DNA of 64,000 nucleotides from Promethearchaeota archaeon (GCA_014730295.1 WJIN01000301.1:1-64000), one strand, 5' to 3'; counted from the stretch's first letter, positions 35,302 through 44,838 are shown. Translations and numbers: made by a program. Notes: generated by a model not told the origin, from the sequence alone.

Positions 35302-35500
35302 TTGTATATACCCAATAGAAATATTACAAATAATTGTGCACGATATTCCTTACATAAAGAATTGTAAAGGTTATAAATAAATCTAACGCCCATATCACGC
35401 AGAGGATAACAAACATAGAGTTAAATCGAATAAATCGAATTATCTAAGTATGATCTTAAAAAAAATATGGAGAAAATCGCAAATTGATTCTGAGATAGAA

Positions 35501-35761
35501 TTATTTACTATTAAATGTATTCATTCCGGAATTTTCTGCCATACTTCTGAGGTTGTGGTGTTCCTTTAGTTCCTTTTTTGCTAACCTGACTTCCTCTTCA
35601 ATATCTAAATATTCTACAAGATTCTCAATTGCCTGCCATACATCAGCAATTTCATGTGCAATTAATAACTTATTCGATTTACCTCTGAAGTAATTCTTAC
35701 ACACTTCAAAGGTCAACTCGCTCATTTCCTCAAATAATCTTCCTACTACTTCATTAATCAT
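35501..35761 (-). CDS. MazG-like pyrophosphohydrolase-type helical protein
   Basis: The 86-residue protein consists of helices with the MazG-like pattern FEEMSELTFEV then AHEIADVWQAIENL, with pairs of acidic residues (E, E, then E and D) that would bind Mg. MazG-type enzymes hydrolyse non-canonical or excess NTPs. The domain is short and has a nonconserved tail, so activity is not certain. It lies alone, with a 199 bp gap to the helicase. Confidence 0.6.
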   Translation of the reverse strand: MINEVVGRLFEEMSELTFEVCKNYFRGKSNKLLIAHEIADVWQAIENLVEYLDIEEEVRLAKKELKEHHNLRSMAENSGMNTFNSK

Positions 35762-35902
35762 ATTAAATCATATTTATTATAGTTTTATCGTTTAAATAGC
35801 TCACATTTTACTTATGAAAATTACTTTTTTTTTTATCTTTAGAACTACTACTGATCAAATCCTAATTAGAAAAAATTTTTTTATTAAAATTAGTTAGATT
35901 TT

Positions 35903-36487
35903 TTATTGATTTTCTGCCCACGCAAGACAAGCCGCAATTATAGCGCCCAAAGCTGAAAGCATTAGACCTAATCCAAAATATTCACTATAACAACTTAGAA
36001 AAGTTAATGATGATGGACAAGTTGCTCCTATTATGATTGAATAAATAAACAAGAAAAATATGAGGGTCCCTCCAAAGGCCAATAAATAGGTATAACCTTC
36101 ACTTATGTTAATTATCTTAACTACTTTTATGATTCCGGGGATAAAACAGGTAATAGTGAAAAATAAGATGGTCTGGATTGAGAAAATCGTGATTATAATG
36201 GGTTCAGATCCAAAAAAATTTAGTATCACTAATATAGTAATTATCAATGTAATTGTAAACAAGAGGCCACCTATTGCTAACATTAAATATCCTTGATTTT
36301 TAGTATCTAAAGTTTTATAGACTACGAGCAATCCGGGTAAGGTACATATTATTATCATTCCAAACCCAATCATCGCAAAACCCGCTCTTACAGTTAATAG
36401 CAGTAAGAAGAACCCAAAAATCCCGCCTATAAAGATTGAGAGTATAGCAACTTCTCTTTTAGTTTCTTTCTCCATTTTTCTCTCCAT
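35903..36487 (-). CDS. Six-helix membrane protein of unknown function
   Basis: The 194-residue protein has six hydrophobic helices after a charged N-terminus (MERKMEKETKREV). A Cys-rich turn (GATCPSSLTFLSCYSEY) sits between helices five and six, probably extracytosolic. It lies divergent from the PadR gene at 36678. No motif is recognised. Membrane proteins divergent from PadR genes are often their targets, which is weak support for a common response. Confidence 0.5.
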   Translation of the reverse strand: MERKMEKETKREVAILSIFIGGIFGFFLLLLTVRAGFAMIGFGMIIICTLPGLLVVYKTLDTKNQGYLMLAIGGLLFTITLIITILVILNFFGSEPIIITIFSIQTILFFTITCFIPGIIKVVKIINISEGYTYLLAFGGTLIFFLFIYSIIIGATCPSSLTFLSCYSEYFGLGLMLSALGAIIAACLAWAENQ

Positions 36488-36654
36488 AAATTAGAAGTTA
36501 AATAATATTAAAAAAATTGGCGAAATATATAATCAGAATGAACTATTTAAGAATTACTACTCTAATATTGAGTCTGATTTTAGATTGATAGTGTTTTTCT
36601 TATTTATAAAAAAAATGAATATAAATAGATTTAAAAATGATTGAATTTTATATA

Positions 36655-36674
36655 TTCTCATATGAGAACGTTCT
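36655..36674. promoter_or_regulatory. Overlapping palindromes upstream of padR
   Basis: TTCTCATATGAGAA (14 bases, perfect) and AGAACGTTCT (10 bases, perfect) share four bases and end three bases before the PadR start codon. A TATA-like element (ttttatata) lies immediately upstream. A dimer bound here would block transcription initiation of padR, so it is a likely autoregulatory operator. The short distance to the ATG also fits a leaderless message. Confidence 0.55.
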
Positions 36675-36677
36675 TAA

Positions 36678-37313
36678 ATGGGAATGCTGAATAATAATTC
36701 TAAATCTAAAATGACATCGACAGACGCAGAATATCAACTGAATCATTCGGAATTTATCGTATTAGGGCTAATAGCGGAAGGACCTAGTCATGCTTATCAA
36801 CTAAATGAAAAAATAAAGGAAAGAGGAATGAGAGATTGGACCTCTATTGGAAAGTCTTCAGTGTACAGAGTCATAAAGAGTTTAAGAAAAGAAGGCTATG
36901 CAGATAGATGGATCGAAGAGGTTGACAACCGAGTTATAAAGGTATATCAAATCACAGAGAAGGGTTTAAAGACACTGAAAAAGCACGTTTATGAAGTTTT
37001 AAAGAGCTTTTATGGCAGAAATGATGAAGATTTCTATGTTGCTTTTTCGATGCTTCCGTTGCTCAGTAAAGAAAAGCAAATTGAGGCGCTTAACTATTCT
37101 ATAGAAAATATGAAAATCCATATTACCGAATTAAAACAGATGCTCGAGGAAAATTCTCAAATGCCATTAAATGTTACTGGTCTATTCATCCATCCAATTG
37201 AGATACTCAAAACGGATATTAAGTTTTTAGAATGGGTACTAGAACAAATAAAGAAGGGAAAAGGTAGTGCGGTTCCCAAAGATTATATAAACCAAGAGAA
37301 GAAAGAAAAATGA
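36678..37313 (+). CDS. PadR-family transcriptional regulator
   Basis: The N-terminal winged helix has EFIVLGLIAEGPSHAYQLNEKI, SSVYRVIKSLRKEGYADRW and YQITEKGLKTLKKHV, all typical of PadR. A long C-terminal helical arm (residues 120-205) provides dimerisation. It overlaps the next gene in an ATGA arrangement, so both are co-translated. Two overlapping palindromes just upstream of the start should be its operator. It probably controls the BtrH-like gene and maybe the DUF3795/UvrA-like operon 102 bp downstream. Confidence 0.85.
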   Translation: MGMLNNNSKSKMTSTDAEYQLNHSEFIVLGLIAEGPSHAYQLNEKIKERGMRDWTSIGKSSVYRVIKSLRKEGYADRWIEEVDNRVIKVYQITEKGLKTLKKHVYEVLKSFYGRNDEDFYVAFSMLPLLSKEKQIEALNYSIENMKIHITELKQMLEENSQMPLNVTGLFIHPIEILKTDIKFLEWVLEQIKKGKGSAVPKDYINQEKKEK

Positions 37314-38449
37314 TTAAAAAAAAATTAGTAGAGGGCTTCTCCCATAAAATCGGAGTTCATTGCGAGTCCTCCTCGATGCGGGATATGTTCGAATTCTACG
37401 GGTTTCCCATGGCAGAGGCGAGAGCATTCGGGTTGGATGGAACAATGGGTTTTGGATTCTTCGATTATTCAGAAACATATACAGGAGGGGTTCTGGCGGA
37501 TCTCCCCGTGTTTGTTGGAGGAAAACAAGATACCATAAATCCTAAATCACTTGCGTGCAGACTCCTAGGAATCCAATTACGGAAGCAATCATTTTCGAGT
37601 TCGGATAAAGCATGGCAAGAGAGCAAAAATTTAATTCAACAAGAGATCCCCTTAATGCTTCAAGTGGATCTAGGATACCTTGAATATATGAACCAAGGTG
37701 AGGATGAATTCCATTTTGGAGGACATTTCATTACGCTCGGAGGATTTGACGAAGCAAAAAGCATTGCGTTCGTGGGGGAATCTGATTTGGAAGATTTTCA
37801 GGAAGTTCAGATTAAAGAACTCAAAGAAGCAAGAAGTTCAGAACATGGTCCCACGTTTATGCATCCAAAAAATACACAATATTCCATGAGCGTGCGGCCC
37901 GATGGAAAACACCCACCCATTAATGCGGGATTAAAATTGGCTATTAAAAAGGTAGTGGATCATATGCTCAGACCCTCTATGAATAATATTGGGCTACAAG
38001 GCTTAAAAAAATTCGCTGACAATATCCTTGAGTGGAACGCAAAGCTTATAGGTACCGTAAAAAATCCCTCTAACGATACGGAAGTATGTTTCGCCAGGCT
38101 TACATTTGAATTGCTCCATGGATATATTGAAGAGTGGGGGACTGGCGGATCGTTATTTAGAAATTTATATAAAGAATTCTTAGAGGGTATTTTAGATGAT
38201 CCATTAGTTAAAGAAGGAAAAATGGCATGGAATGCTTCTGAGATTGAGATTCTCGAAGAGAGTTTGCCATTATTAACGGATTCTGCACAGCATTGGACGC
38301 TTTTTGCACATATCTTAAAGGATTCAGTAATGACCCATAAGGATGAATGTTTGGATAATGTCAATCTTTCAGAATTGTCAGAAATGATCCAAGCTATTTA
38401 CATTACAGAAGAAAAGCTATTCTCAAAATTACTTCATATAAAAATTTAA
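37310..38449 (+). CDS. BtrH N-terminal / DUF4872-type protein (cysteine-hydrolase-like)
   Basis: The 379-residue protein begins with GVHCESSSMRDMFEFYG (Cys at residue 18) and has GGHFITLGGFDEAKSIAFV with a conserved His. This is the BtrH N-terminal papain-like fold. The C-terminal half from about residue 200 corresponds to DUF4872. BtrH acts in butirosin biosynthesis as an acyltransferase that moves an acyl group from a carrier protein. No carrier protein is adjacent here, so the substrate differs or is unknown. It is coupled to PadR by a 4 bp overlap. Confidence 0.7.
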   Translation: MIKKKLVEGFSHKIGVHCESSSMRDMFEFYGFPMAEARAFGLDGTMGFGFFDYSETYTGGVLADLPVFVGGKQDTINPKSLACRLLGIQLRKQSFSSSDKAWQESKNLIQQEIPLMLQVDLGYLEYMNQGEDEFHFGGHFITLGGFDEAKSIAFVGESDLEDFQEVQIKELKEARSSEHGPTFMHPKNTQYSMSVRPDGKHPPINAGLKLAIKKVVDHMLRPSMNNIGLQGLKKFADNILEWNAKLIGTVKNPSNDTEVCFARLTFELLHGYIEEWGTGGSLFRNLYKEFLEGILDDPLVKEGKMAWNASEIEILEESLPLLTDSAQHWTLFAHILKDSVMTHKDECLDNVNLSELSEMIQAIYITEEKLFSKLLHIKI

Positions 38450-38551
38450 AACATAAAATAAGTCATGAATGAGAAAATGTCATTTATAGAAGATATAGAA
38501 GAAGACAAAGAAGAAATAATAAAAATATCAAAAACGATATAAGGTGGGAAA

Positions 38552-38992
38552 ATGGATAAAAAAAAATTAGTTGCCCGATGTGGATTGTGGTGTGGTACAT
38601 GCAGGGCATATTTACTTCAAAAAAAGGATTTATTTGAGGAAAAGGGTTATAAGCGAGGTTGTAATGGTTGTTGGATTCAAAATAAGAATTGCGCTTTCTT
38701 GAGAAAAAAATGCGGAAAATTAGGAAAGAAAATAGATTTTTGTTTTGAATGTGATGAGATGCCTTGCGCTGCACTAAAAAAATTGGATGAAAGTTATAAA
38801 AAGAGATATCACGTGAGCTTAGTGGAAAATTTAAAGCGAATGAAAGAAAATGGATTAGAAAGTTGGATACAAGAACAGGAAGAGTTATATCAATGTCCAA
38901 ATTGCGACGGAGAAATCTGCGTACACGATTTTGAATGTTTTGATTGTGGTCTTAGCCACGACCCAAATCTAGATAAGGGTGGAAATAATTAA
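38552..38992 (+). CDS. DUF3795 Cys-rich protein (first of two)
   Basis: The 146-residue protein carries many Cys: RCGLWCGTCRAY, GCNGC, FCFECDEMPCAAL, CPNCDGEIC and CFDCG. This fits DUF3795, a family predicted to bind metal ions through clusters of Cys. A late zinc-ribbon-like pair (CPNC then CFDC) is appended. AAGGTGGG gives a good start. The second DUF3795 gene overlaps the end by 14 bp. Function of the family is unknown. Confidence 0.7.
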   Translation: MDKKKLVARCGLWCGTCRAYLLQKKDLFEEKGYKRGCNGCWIQNKNCAFLRKKCGKLGKKIDFCFECDEMPCAALKKLDESYKKRYHVSLVENLKRMKENGLESWIQEQEELYQCPNCDGEICVHDFECFDCGLSHDPNLDKGGNN

Positions 38993-39419
38993 GAAAAAAA
39001 ACAATCCTATAGAACTACTTTCATATTGCGGGCTTTTTTGCGGGGCATGTCCTTCTTATCATAGAGAAACATGTTTAGGGTGCAGAAGTGAGGATCGTAA
39101 TCAGAAACGCACTTCAAAATGGAACTGCGATATAAGGGAATGTTGCGTTAATGAGAAAGAGGTATTATATTGTGGAAAATGCTCAGAATTTCCATGTAAA
39201 AGGATTTCACGAAAACTTATCGATTCTCACCCTAATGATCTTAGATTTTATTATCGACATGAAATTCCCGAAAATATGGATGATTTGAATAGTATAGGAA
39301 TTTCCAAATGGATTACAAAACAACGGGCAAAATGGTCTTGCGATAAATGTGGAGGTACTATTTGTTTTTATGAATATATGTGTAAAAAATGTGGAAAAAA
39401 GGTTAATCCTCAAAATTAA
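38979..39419 (+). CDS. DUF3795 Cys-rich protein (second of two)
   Basis: It is a 146-residue paralogue of the preceding protein, with YCGLFCGACPSY, CLGCRSED, YCGKCSEFPCKRI and CDKCGGTICFYEYMCKKCG. The GTG start overlaps the previous gene by 14 bp. It shares the C-terminal ribbon with its neighbour. The tandem arrangement suggests recent duplication or a two-part protein. It leads into a methyltransferase and a UvrA-like gene. Confidence 0.7.
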   Translation: MEIIKKKNNPIELLSYCGLFCGACPSYHRETCLGCRSEDRNQKRTSKWNCDIRECCVNEKEVLYCGKCSEFPCKRISRKLIDSHPNDLRFYYRHEIPENMDDLNSIGISKWITKQRAKWSCDKCGGTICFYEYMCKKCGKKVNPQN

Positions 39420-39435
39420 TTAAAAGGCACCTCAA

Positions 39436-40104
39436 ATGAATGAAAGAGATATTAATGTCATTGATATGGATTTTTTTCGTAAAGTATTTCTTAAATATAC
39501 AAAGAAAGCATTTCAATTAATCCCAATCATCAAGAACCCAAAGATCTTAGATATCGGATGCGGTACAGGTATTCCTACTATAGAGCTAGCACGTTTAAGC
39601 GGTGGAGAGATTATCGCAATGGATATCAACACAAAAGATCTACAAATATTAGACCAGAAAATTAAGAAGAAAAAATTGAGCAATCAGATAAGAATAGTGA
39701 ACGCATCTCTCTTAAAGAACAAATTTGATAAAAATTCTTTTGATCTAATCTGGGCAGAAGGAGTGTTTCATATCATAGGATTTGAGAAGAGTTTTGATGC
39801 ATCTCAGAGAATATTAAAAAAAATGGGATATCTTGTATTAAATGAATCAATAAAGAAAATCTCACCATATTTGCATGATATTGATAAATTCGGCTATATA
39901 AAATATAAAACATTACAATCATCTCAAGGGGTTTGGTGGGATGAGTTCTACAAACCTCTGGAGAAAGAAATTAATAGATTATTGGATGACGATCCAAAAT
40001 TAATAAATAATGCTCAAATTCGCAGATATCGGAGGGAAATCAGCATGGTCAAATCAAATCCCAAAGAATTCGATACTGCGTTTTATATCTTGCAAAAAGT
40101 TTAA
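39436..40104 (+). CDS. SAM-dependent methyltransferase in the UvrA-like operon
   Basis: The 222-residue protein has KILDIGCGTGIPTIELA (motif I), IAMDI and LKKMGYLVLNES. It is a Methyltransf_11/25-type enzyme with no clear substrate. It lies 16 bp after the DUF3795 pair and 17 bp before the UvrA-like gene, so the four genes form an operon. A link between a methyltransferase and the UvrA-like protein fits self-protection or modification of a small molecule, but this is inference. Confidence 0.75.
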   Translation: MNERDINVIDMDFFRKVFLKYTKKAFQLIPIIKNPKILDIGCGTGIPTIELARLSGGEIIAMDINTKDLQILDQKIKKKKLSNQIRIVNASLLKNKFDKNSFDLIWAEGVFHIIGFEKSFDASQRILKKMGYLVLNESIKKISPYLHDIDKFGYIKYKTLQSSQGVWWDEFYKPLEKEINRLLDDDPKLINNAQIRRYRREISMVKSNPKEFDTAFYILQKV

Positions 40105-40121
40105 AAGAGAATGAAATAAAA

Positions 40122-42617
40122 ATGGATAAAATAAAAGTCAGAGGAGCAAGGATTCATAATCTAAAAGATGTTGATGTTGATATATGTAAAAATCAATTAA
40201 TTTTGGTAACTGGCGTTTCTGGTTCTGGAAAGTCAAGCTTAGCCTTTGATATAATTTTCGAAGAGGGAAGAAGCAGATATTTGCATTCCATTGGATTTCC
40301 TCCTAAGTTCGAAGATGAAAAACCGTTTGACCTAATTGACGGGTTGAGTCCAACCGTAGCTGTCGAGCAGCGAACCTTAAGAGCAGTAAATCCCCGATCC
40401 ACTGTCGGAACGAGGACAAAATTATATAATTTTTTGAGAATGCTCTACTCAGCAGAGGCAGAGTTACTCTGTCCTATTTGTAAAGAACCAGTAGGAAGAG
40501 ATTTTGAATGCGAGATATGCGGCATGGTCGTTGATCGATTACAAATTAAACATTTTTCGTTTAATGAACCAAGCGGAATGTGTTTGAACTGTAGGGGACG
40601 GGGATATACACGGTACTTCACAGAAGATTTGGTAGTTCCGGACAAAGAGAAAACGCTGGTTGAAATAACAGAGGATGGATCGGGATGTTTTGCCGATCAA
40701 TTACGTTTTGTGGAACAATTGCATCGTTTTTATGATTTTAATCCTGATTCAGCGTATAAGGATTTACTCGATGAGGTAAAAGAAGTTTTCTTATATGGAA
40801 GCGGAAAGAAGTTATCTTTTAAATGGGAGTCAAAACGATTTTCTGGTGAATTAGAGCGAGAATATGAGGGTATCATACCGCATATGGAACGAGCACTTAA
40901 GGAATCCAAAAGCAGTTATCGGAGAAAGAAAATCTCTAGTAATTATATGTCCAAAAAGGTATGTAAAAAATGCCACGGATATCGAATAAATGAACAAGCG
41001 AGAGAAACGAAGATTGATGGGAAGCATATAGGAGAATTAGCAATGATGCCGATTGATGAATTGCTCGCATTCATTAAGCGAATAAAAGAGAAAAATATCC
41101 AGTCTCCTCAAGGTAAGGCTTTGTTGAATGAAATAATCAATGGATTGCAACAGATGATTGATGTGGGATTACCTTATTTGCATTTGAATCGCAGATTACC
41201 AAGCTTGAGCGGAGGGGAACTACAGAGACTTTCGTTGATGACCCATTTGGACGCTGGTTTAGATTCATTGATTTATGTGCTTGATGAGCCCAGTATGAGT
41301 CTTCATGAGCTGGAAAAAGCTTCTCTAATTAAGATTTTACAAAAGCTTAAGAAATTGGGTAACACTGTTGTTGTGGTTGAACATGATAAGAAATTTATCG
41401 AAATTGCCGATGAAATAATAGATATTGGACCTGGTGCAGGGAAAAACGGAGGAAAAATAATTTATCAAGGAGAATTGGAGGATATCAAAGAGAAAGAGGC
41501 TTCATTAACAGGTCAGTTTCTCAATGGGAAGATTGCACTTCCAGAAAAAGCTATCGAAACACGTCGTAAAATTGATGATAATACCCAATTTCTTAGTATA
41601 AAAGGAGCATCTACCAATAATCTAAAAAATGTTGATGTTAATATCCCTCTGGGGATGATGGTTGGCATTTGTGGTGTTTCGGGTTCAGGGAAGAGCTCTT
41701 TAATACAAGAGACTTTAGTTCCCTTGATTAATCCCTATTTCAAGAGAGGCCCCTCACATAAGAATCAGTATTCTAAGGATGAGTTAGATTCAGAAGAAAA
41801 TGGAGAAGATTTATTAGAATTCTCGGGTATTTTAGAAGGATGGAAGAATCTTGATGAGGTGATCATCGTAGATCAAAAACCAATTGCTAGGGTCAGAACA
41901 TCTACTCCCTGCACATATACAGGTATCTGGGGGCGTATTAGAAAGATATTTGCTAAAACAGATCTCTCAAAGGAAAGGGAGTATTCTGCCGGACATTTTT
42001 CATATAATTCAGATAAAGGAAGATGTCCTGCCTGTAGAGGACAAGGGATTCAGGATTTAGAAATTTCATTTCTCAGCAATTTCGAGATGCCGTGTAGAGA
42101 ATGTAAAGGATTACGATATAAATCGGAGATCTTGGAAGTTACTTACAAAGGAAAAACGATCGCGGATGTTTTGGACATGACGGTTTCTGAAGCGTTGGAG
42201 CTTTTCACCAATAATAATCGAATTGCGAATGTATTAAAAATATTGGAAGATGTAGGCATGGGGTATATCACCCTCGGTCAACCATCTCCCACATTGAGTG
42301 GGGGAGAGGCACAGCGAGTAAAACTTGCAAAGCGATTGGGGAGTGCCCGAAAATCTAAAACCCTGTATATTCTCGATGAACCGACGGTAGGACTTTCTTT
42401 TTATGATGCGGTAAAACTCATGGAACTTTTGGAAAAGTTGGTAGAGGAGGGAAATACTGTGCTAATCATTGAACACGATCCCGAAATTCTCTCCTATGTG
42501 GACTATTTGATTGAATTAGGACCTCAAGGTGGTCCAAGAGGAGGATATATAATCGCAGAAGGTACACCAGATGAAGTTAAGAATAATATAAATTCTAAAA
42601 CTGGGCCTTTTCTTTGA
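40122..42617 (+). CDS. UvrA-like ABC ATPase lacking the UvrB-binding domain
   Basis: The 831-residue protein has the full two-ATPase UvrA architecture: GVSGSGKSS (31-39), NPRSTVGT (90-97), the zinc-type CPIC/CEIC and CLNC, LPSLSGGELQRLSLM, the second GVSGSGKSS, CPACRGQG, CRECKG, and PTLSGGEAQRVKLA. Between the LLYA-like region (about 110) and FSFNEPSG (146) only about 35 residues occur. In canonical UvrA about 110 more residues, the UvrB-binding domain, lie there. It is thus of the UvrA2/DrrC type linked to drug tolerance. It closes the DUF3795/methyltransferase operon. Confidence 0.85.
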   Translation: MDKIKVRGARIHNLKDVDVDICKNQLILVTGVSGSGKSSLAFDIIFEEGRSRYLHSIGFPPKFEDEKPFDLIDGLSPTVAVEQRTLRAVNPRSTVGTRTKLYNFLRMLYSAEAELLCPICKEPVGRDFECEICGMVVDRLQIKHFSFNEPSGMCLNCRGRGYTRYFTEDLVVPDKEKTLVEITEDGSGCFADQLRFVEQLHRFYDFNPDSAYKDLLDEVKEVFLYGSGKKLSFKWESKRFSGELEREYEGIIPHMERALKESKSSYRRKKISSNYMSKKVCKKCHGYRINEQARETKIDGKHIGELAMMPIDELLAFIKRIKEKNIQSPQGKALLNEIINGLQQMIDVGLPYLHLNRRLPSLSGGELQRLSLMTHLDAGLDSLIYVLDEPSMSLHELEKASLIKILQKLKKLGNTVVVVEHDKKFIEIADEIIDIGPGAGKNGGKIIYQGELEDIKEKEASLTGQFLNGKIALPEKAIETRRKIDDNTQFLSIKGASTNNLKNVDVNIPLGMMVGICGVSGSGKSSLIQETLVPLINPYFKRGPSHKNQYSKDELDSEENGEDLLEFSGILEGWKNLDEVIIVDQKPIARVRTSTPCTYTGIWGRIRKIFAKTDLSKEREYSAGHFSYNSDKGRCPACRGQGIQDLEISFLSNFEMPCRECKGLRYKSEILEVTYKGKTIADVLDMTVSEALELFTNNNRIANVLKILEDVGMGYITLGQPSPTLSGGEAQRVKLAKRLGSARKSKTLYILDEPTVGLSFYDAVKLMELLEKLVEEGNTVLIIEHDPEILSYVDYLIELGPQGGPRGGYIIAEGTPDEVKNNINSKTGPFL

Positions 42618-42671
42618 TAAAATGAATTCTTTCTTAAATAATTAGTAATAAATCAATTTATGAGGATTTAA

Positions 42672-43695
42672 ATGAAAATTGAAATAAAGGGTGCTAAAGA
42701 AAACAATCTTAAAAATATAGATGTTGATTTTTCAAGCGGAATTACTGCAGTCATCGGGGTCTCTGGATCGGGAAAGAGTTCCTTAGTTTTCAATACCCTA
42801 TACCATGAAGCGAAAAGAAAATACCTTGAAACATTCACCTCTTTTTCTAATACATTAAGAATTAGTCCAGCAAATGTTGGATCTGTAAATGGACTTGGGC
42901 CGGCACTCTCCTTGGAACAGAATAGACTACATAGAAATCCGAATTCGACGTTAGCTTCTGCTACGGGAATTTATTAATTTATTGCATATTTTATATTCCA
43001 ATTTTGGAGAGAGGAGATGTTTGCATTGCGGAGAGAATATCTCCATGAAAGCTTCGGCGGATTAACTAAGTCAAAGAATTAATCATATATCCAATAAAGA
43101 GGAAATCATTCTTTACTCAATATTGATGATAAATGTTAGAGGATCTCATCAAGCTTTATTGAATCTTCTTTCTAATCAATTTTATAATCAAGATATTATA
43201 ATAGACGGGAAATCTTGGAAGAGGGACAAATTAAATCCAAATATAGAACACTCAATTCATTTAAAAATAGCTAAGTTAGAAAAGGGAACAAAATTAAAAA
43301 TTATTCATACAATCGTAAAGCAAATAGAATCGCTGGGATCTTTGGGGATTTTAATCAATTATGATAAAGAAGAGATTCTAGTCCCAAAGTTTATTGTGAG
43401 TTTGAATTGTGGACTTCTATTTAGAAAGCTTGAACCGAAACATTTTCATCAATTATGTTCTTAATGTAATGGTAAGGGATGTAATAAATGCGATAAAATG
43501 GGATTGAATCCAATTAGTAATTCGGTTTTTATTTTTGGGAAGACAATAGCAGAGATTCTTCATTTGACTGTAAAAGAATTGCTCTCAGAAATAAATAGAT
43601 CGCATTTAATTTCATTCTTTAACCGAATTATCAAAGAAATACGAAAGCGTCTGGAAATTCTCACGAATATTGGAGTAAGAAATCGTGTTTCTTAG
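42672..43695 (+). pseudogene. Decayed second UvrA-like gene
   Basis: It starts intact with a UvrA-like GVSGSGKSS, LGPALSLEQNR and a NPNSTLAS. A +1 frameshift occurs near 42977. From about 42979 a second frame continues UvrA-like (HILYSNFGERRCLHCGENIS). TAA stops interrupt at 43063-43065 and 43462-43464, and the frame then resumes with CNGKGCNKC and VKELLSEI. The coding ends at 43695 before the LSGGE region, so the C-terminal half is missing. It lies 54 bp downstream of the intact UvrA-like gene. Because the stops are TAA, recoding by pyrrolysine or selenocysteine is excluded. Confidence 0.8.
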
Positions 43696-43857
43696 TTTGT
43701 AATTTTTTCATTGAATTTGGCCTAAGAAATTTCAATTTTTAATAGATGTAATTATTAAAAAACTATTTTGTGTGCCTCTTTAAATATATAAGGAGCAAAT
43801 TTTGACAAAGGCAACTCAGATTCTATCTTCACTTTTAAGATTAAATCTAAAATACAC

Positions 43858-44838
43858 TTAAGTCTCGGGATAAAATCTCTTGGAGATTAGGCATAGATGA
43901 TAATGGAGCCACCAATGAAGATTAGGAAATGATTTTCCCTTAAGTATGTAAAAATCCCAGGAGGCATCCTTATTTTGGTTTTTTCGAAAATAATCTAAGG
44001 CGCGATGTATATCGGGATGATCATAGGAAAAGTTCAGAAGGGATAATGAATCTAGCGCCGATATTAGATCGGTCCACCAGAATGGATAGGAATATTTTGT
44101 CCAATACTCGGCAGCGCTCCGTGCAGAATATTCATCTTTCTCAAAGAACCTAGTAGCTAAAAGATTTCCCGCGAGTTTAGCAGAAGGATGGTGTTTATAT
44201 TTTGGATGATTAGAAAATGCTCTAAGAACGATACCAGTAACCCAATGACAGAAAGGAAGGCTCTTCTCAGGAACAATCGGGTCTTCATCATACAATTCAA
44301 TAGGCTTTTTTTCAATGTCTGGTATCTGCATGGGAATTATCCATCCGCCGTCTTCTTGCTCAAAGGAAAGCAACCACTCAAATGATTTAATTACTCTCTC
44401 ATCATCGTGATATCCTAGTCTACATAATAATTCTAAAACGGCAGAACTATAATTAGGAGCATATTGATTCCCATAAATTCCGCGAAAATCACCCTCCTCG
44501 GTTTGAGTGGTAAAAAGGAATTCGGCTGCTTTTCTCATATGTGTAAATGTTTTGTCCATGTCAAAAAAGTAGATTAATTGTGCCACATATCGATAAGTTT
44601 CCAATAATTCATAATCGGTATTGATATCTCTATGCTGCTTTTTTCGCTTATCTGGCCATGAGCCATTCTCTTGTTGGTATCGCAAAATCTCGTTAGCTCG
44701 ATGACTTTTCCACATGAAATGAGGTGATGTAGAGGTTTTATCAAGCAGATACTTTTCCAAATGATATTGGATAAGATCATCATCGATTTCTAATAAAGGT
44801 TCGAGAGGATCATATTCAAACTGATTTATCCATTTCAT
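43858..44838 (-). CDS. Prenyltransferase/squalene-oxidase-repeat protein
   Basis: The 326-residue protein is built of alpha-alpha toroid repeats with QW-like elements: RYQQENGSWP, QTEEGDFRG and FEQEDGGW, with helices of alternating aromatic and Leu residues. The fold occurs in terpene cyclases and prenyltransferase beta subunits. No DxDD catalytic acid motif of squalene-hopene cyclases was seen, so it may bind or process other substrates. It is a single minus-strand gene divergent from the oxidoreductase at 44971. Confidence 0.65.
   Translation of the reverse strand: MKWINQFEYDPLEPLLEIDDDLIQYHLEKYLLDKTSTSPHFMWKSHRANEILRYQQENGSWPDKRKKQHRDINTDYELLETYRYVAQLIYFFDMDKTFTHMRKAAEFLFTTQTEEGDFRGIYGNQYAPNYSSAVLELLCRLGYHDDERVIKSFEWLLSFEQEDGGWIIPMQIPDIEKKPIELYDEDPIVPEKSLPFCHWVTGIVLRAFSNHPKYKHHPSAKLAGNLLATRFFEKDEYSARSAAEYWTKYSYPFWWTDLISALDSLSLLNFSYDHPDIHRALDYFRKNQNKDASWDFYILKGKSFPNLHWWLHYHLCLISKRFYPET

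Noticed and set aside
37360..37545. A 61-residue frame within the BtrH-like gene
   Set aside because: It is a shadow of the BtrH-like gene in another frame.
38465..38542. A 25-residue acidic frame before the DUF3795 pair
   Set aside because: It has no ribosome-binding site and no family, and it probably is the leader of the operon.
40122..42617. Canonical nucleotide excision repair UvrA
   Set aside because: The UvrB-binding domain is missing and no uvrB or uvrC is in the window.
42672..43695. Read-through of the UvrA-like remnants by pyrrolysine or selenocysteine
   Set aside because: The in-frame stops are TAA, not TAG or TGA, and a frameshift is also needed.
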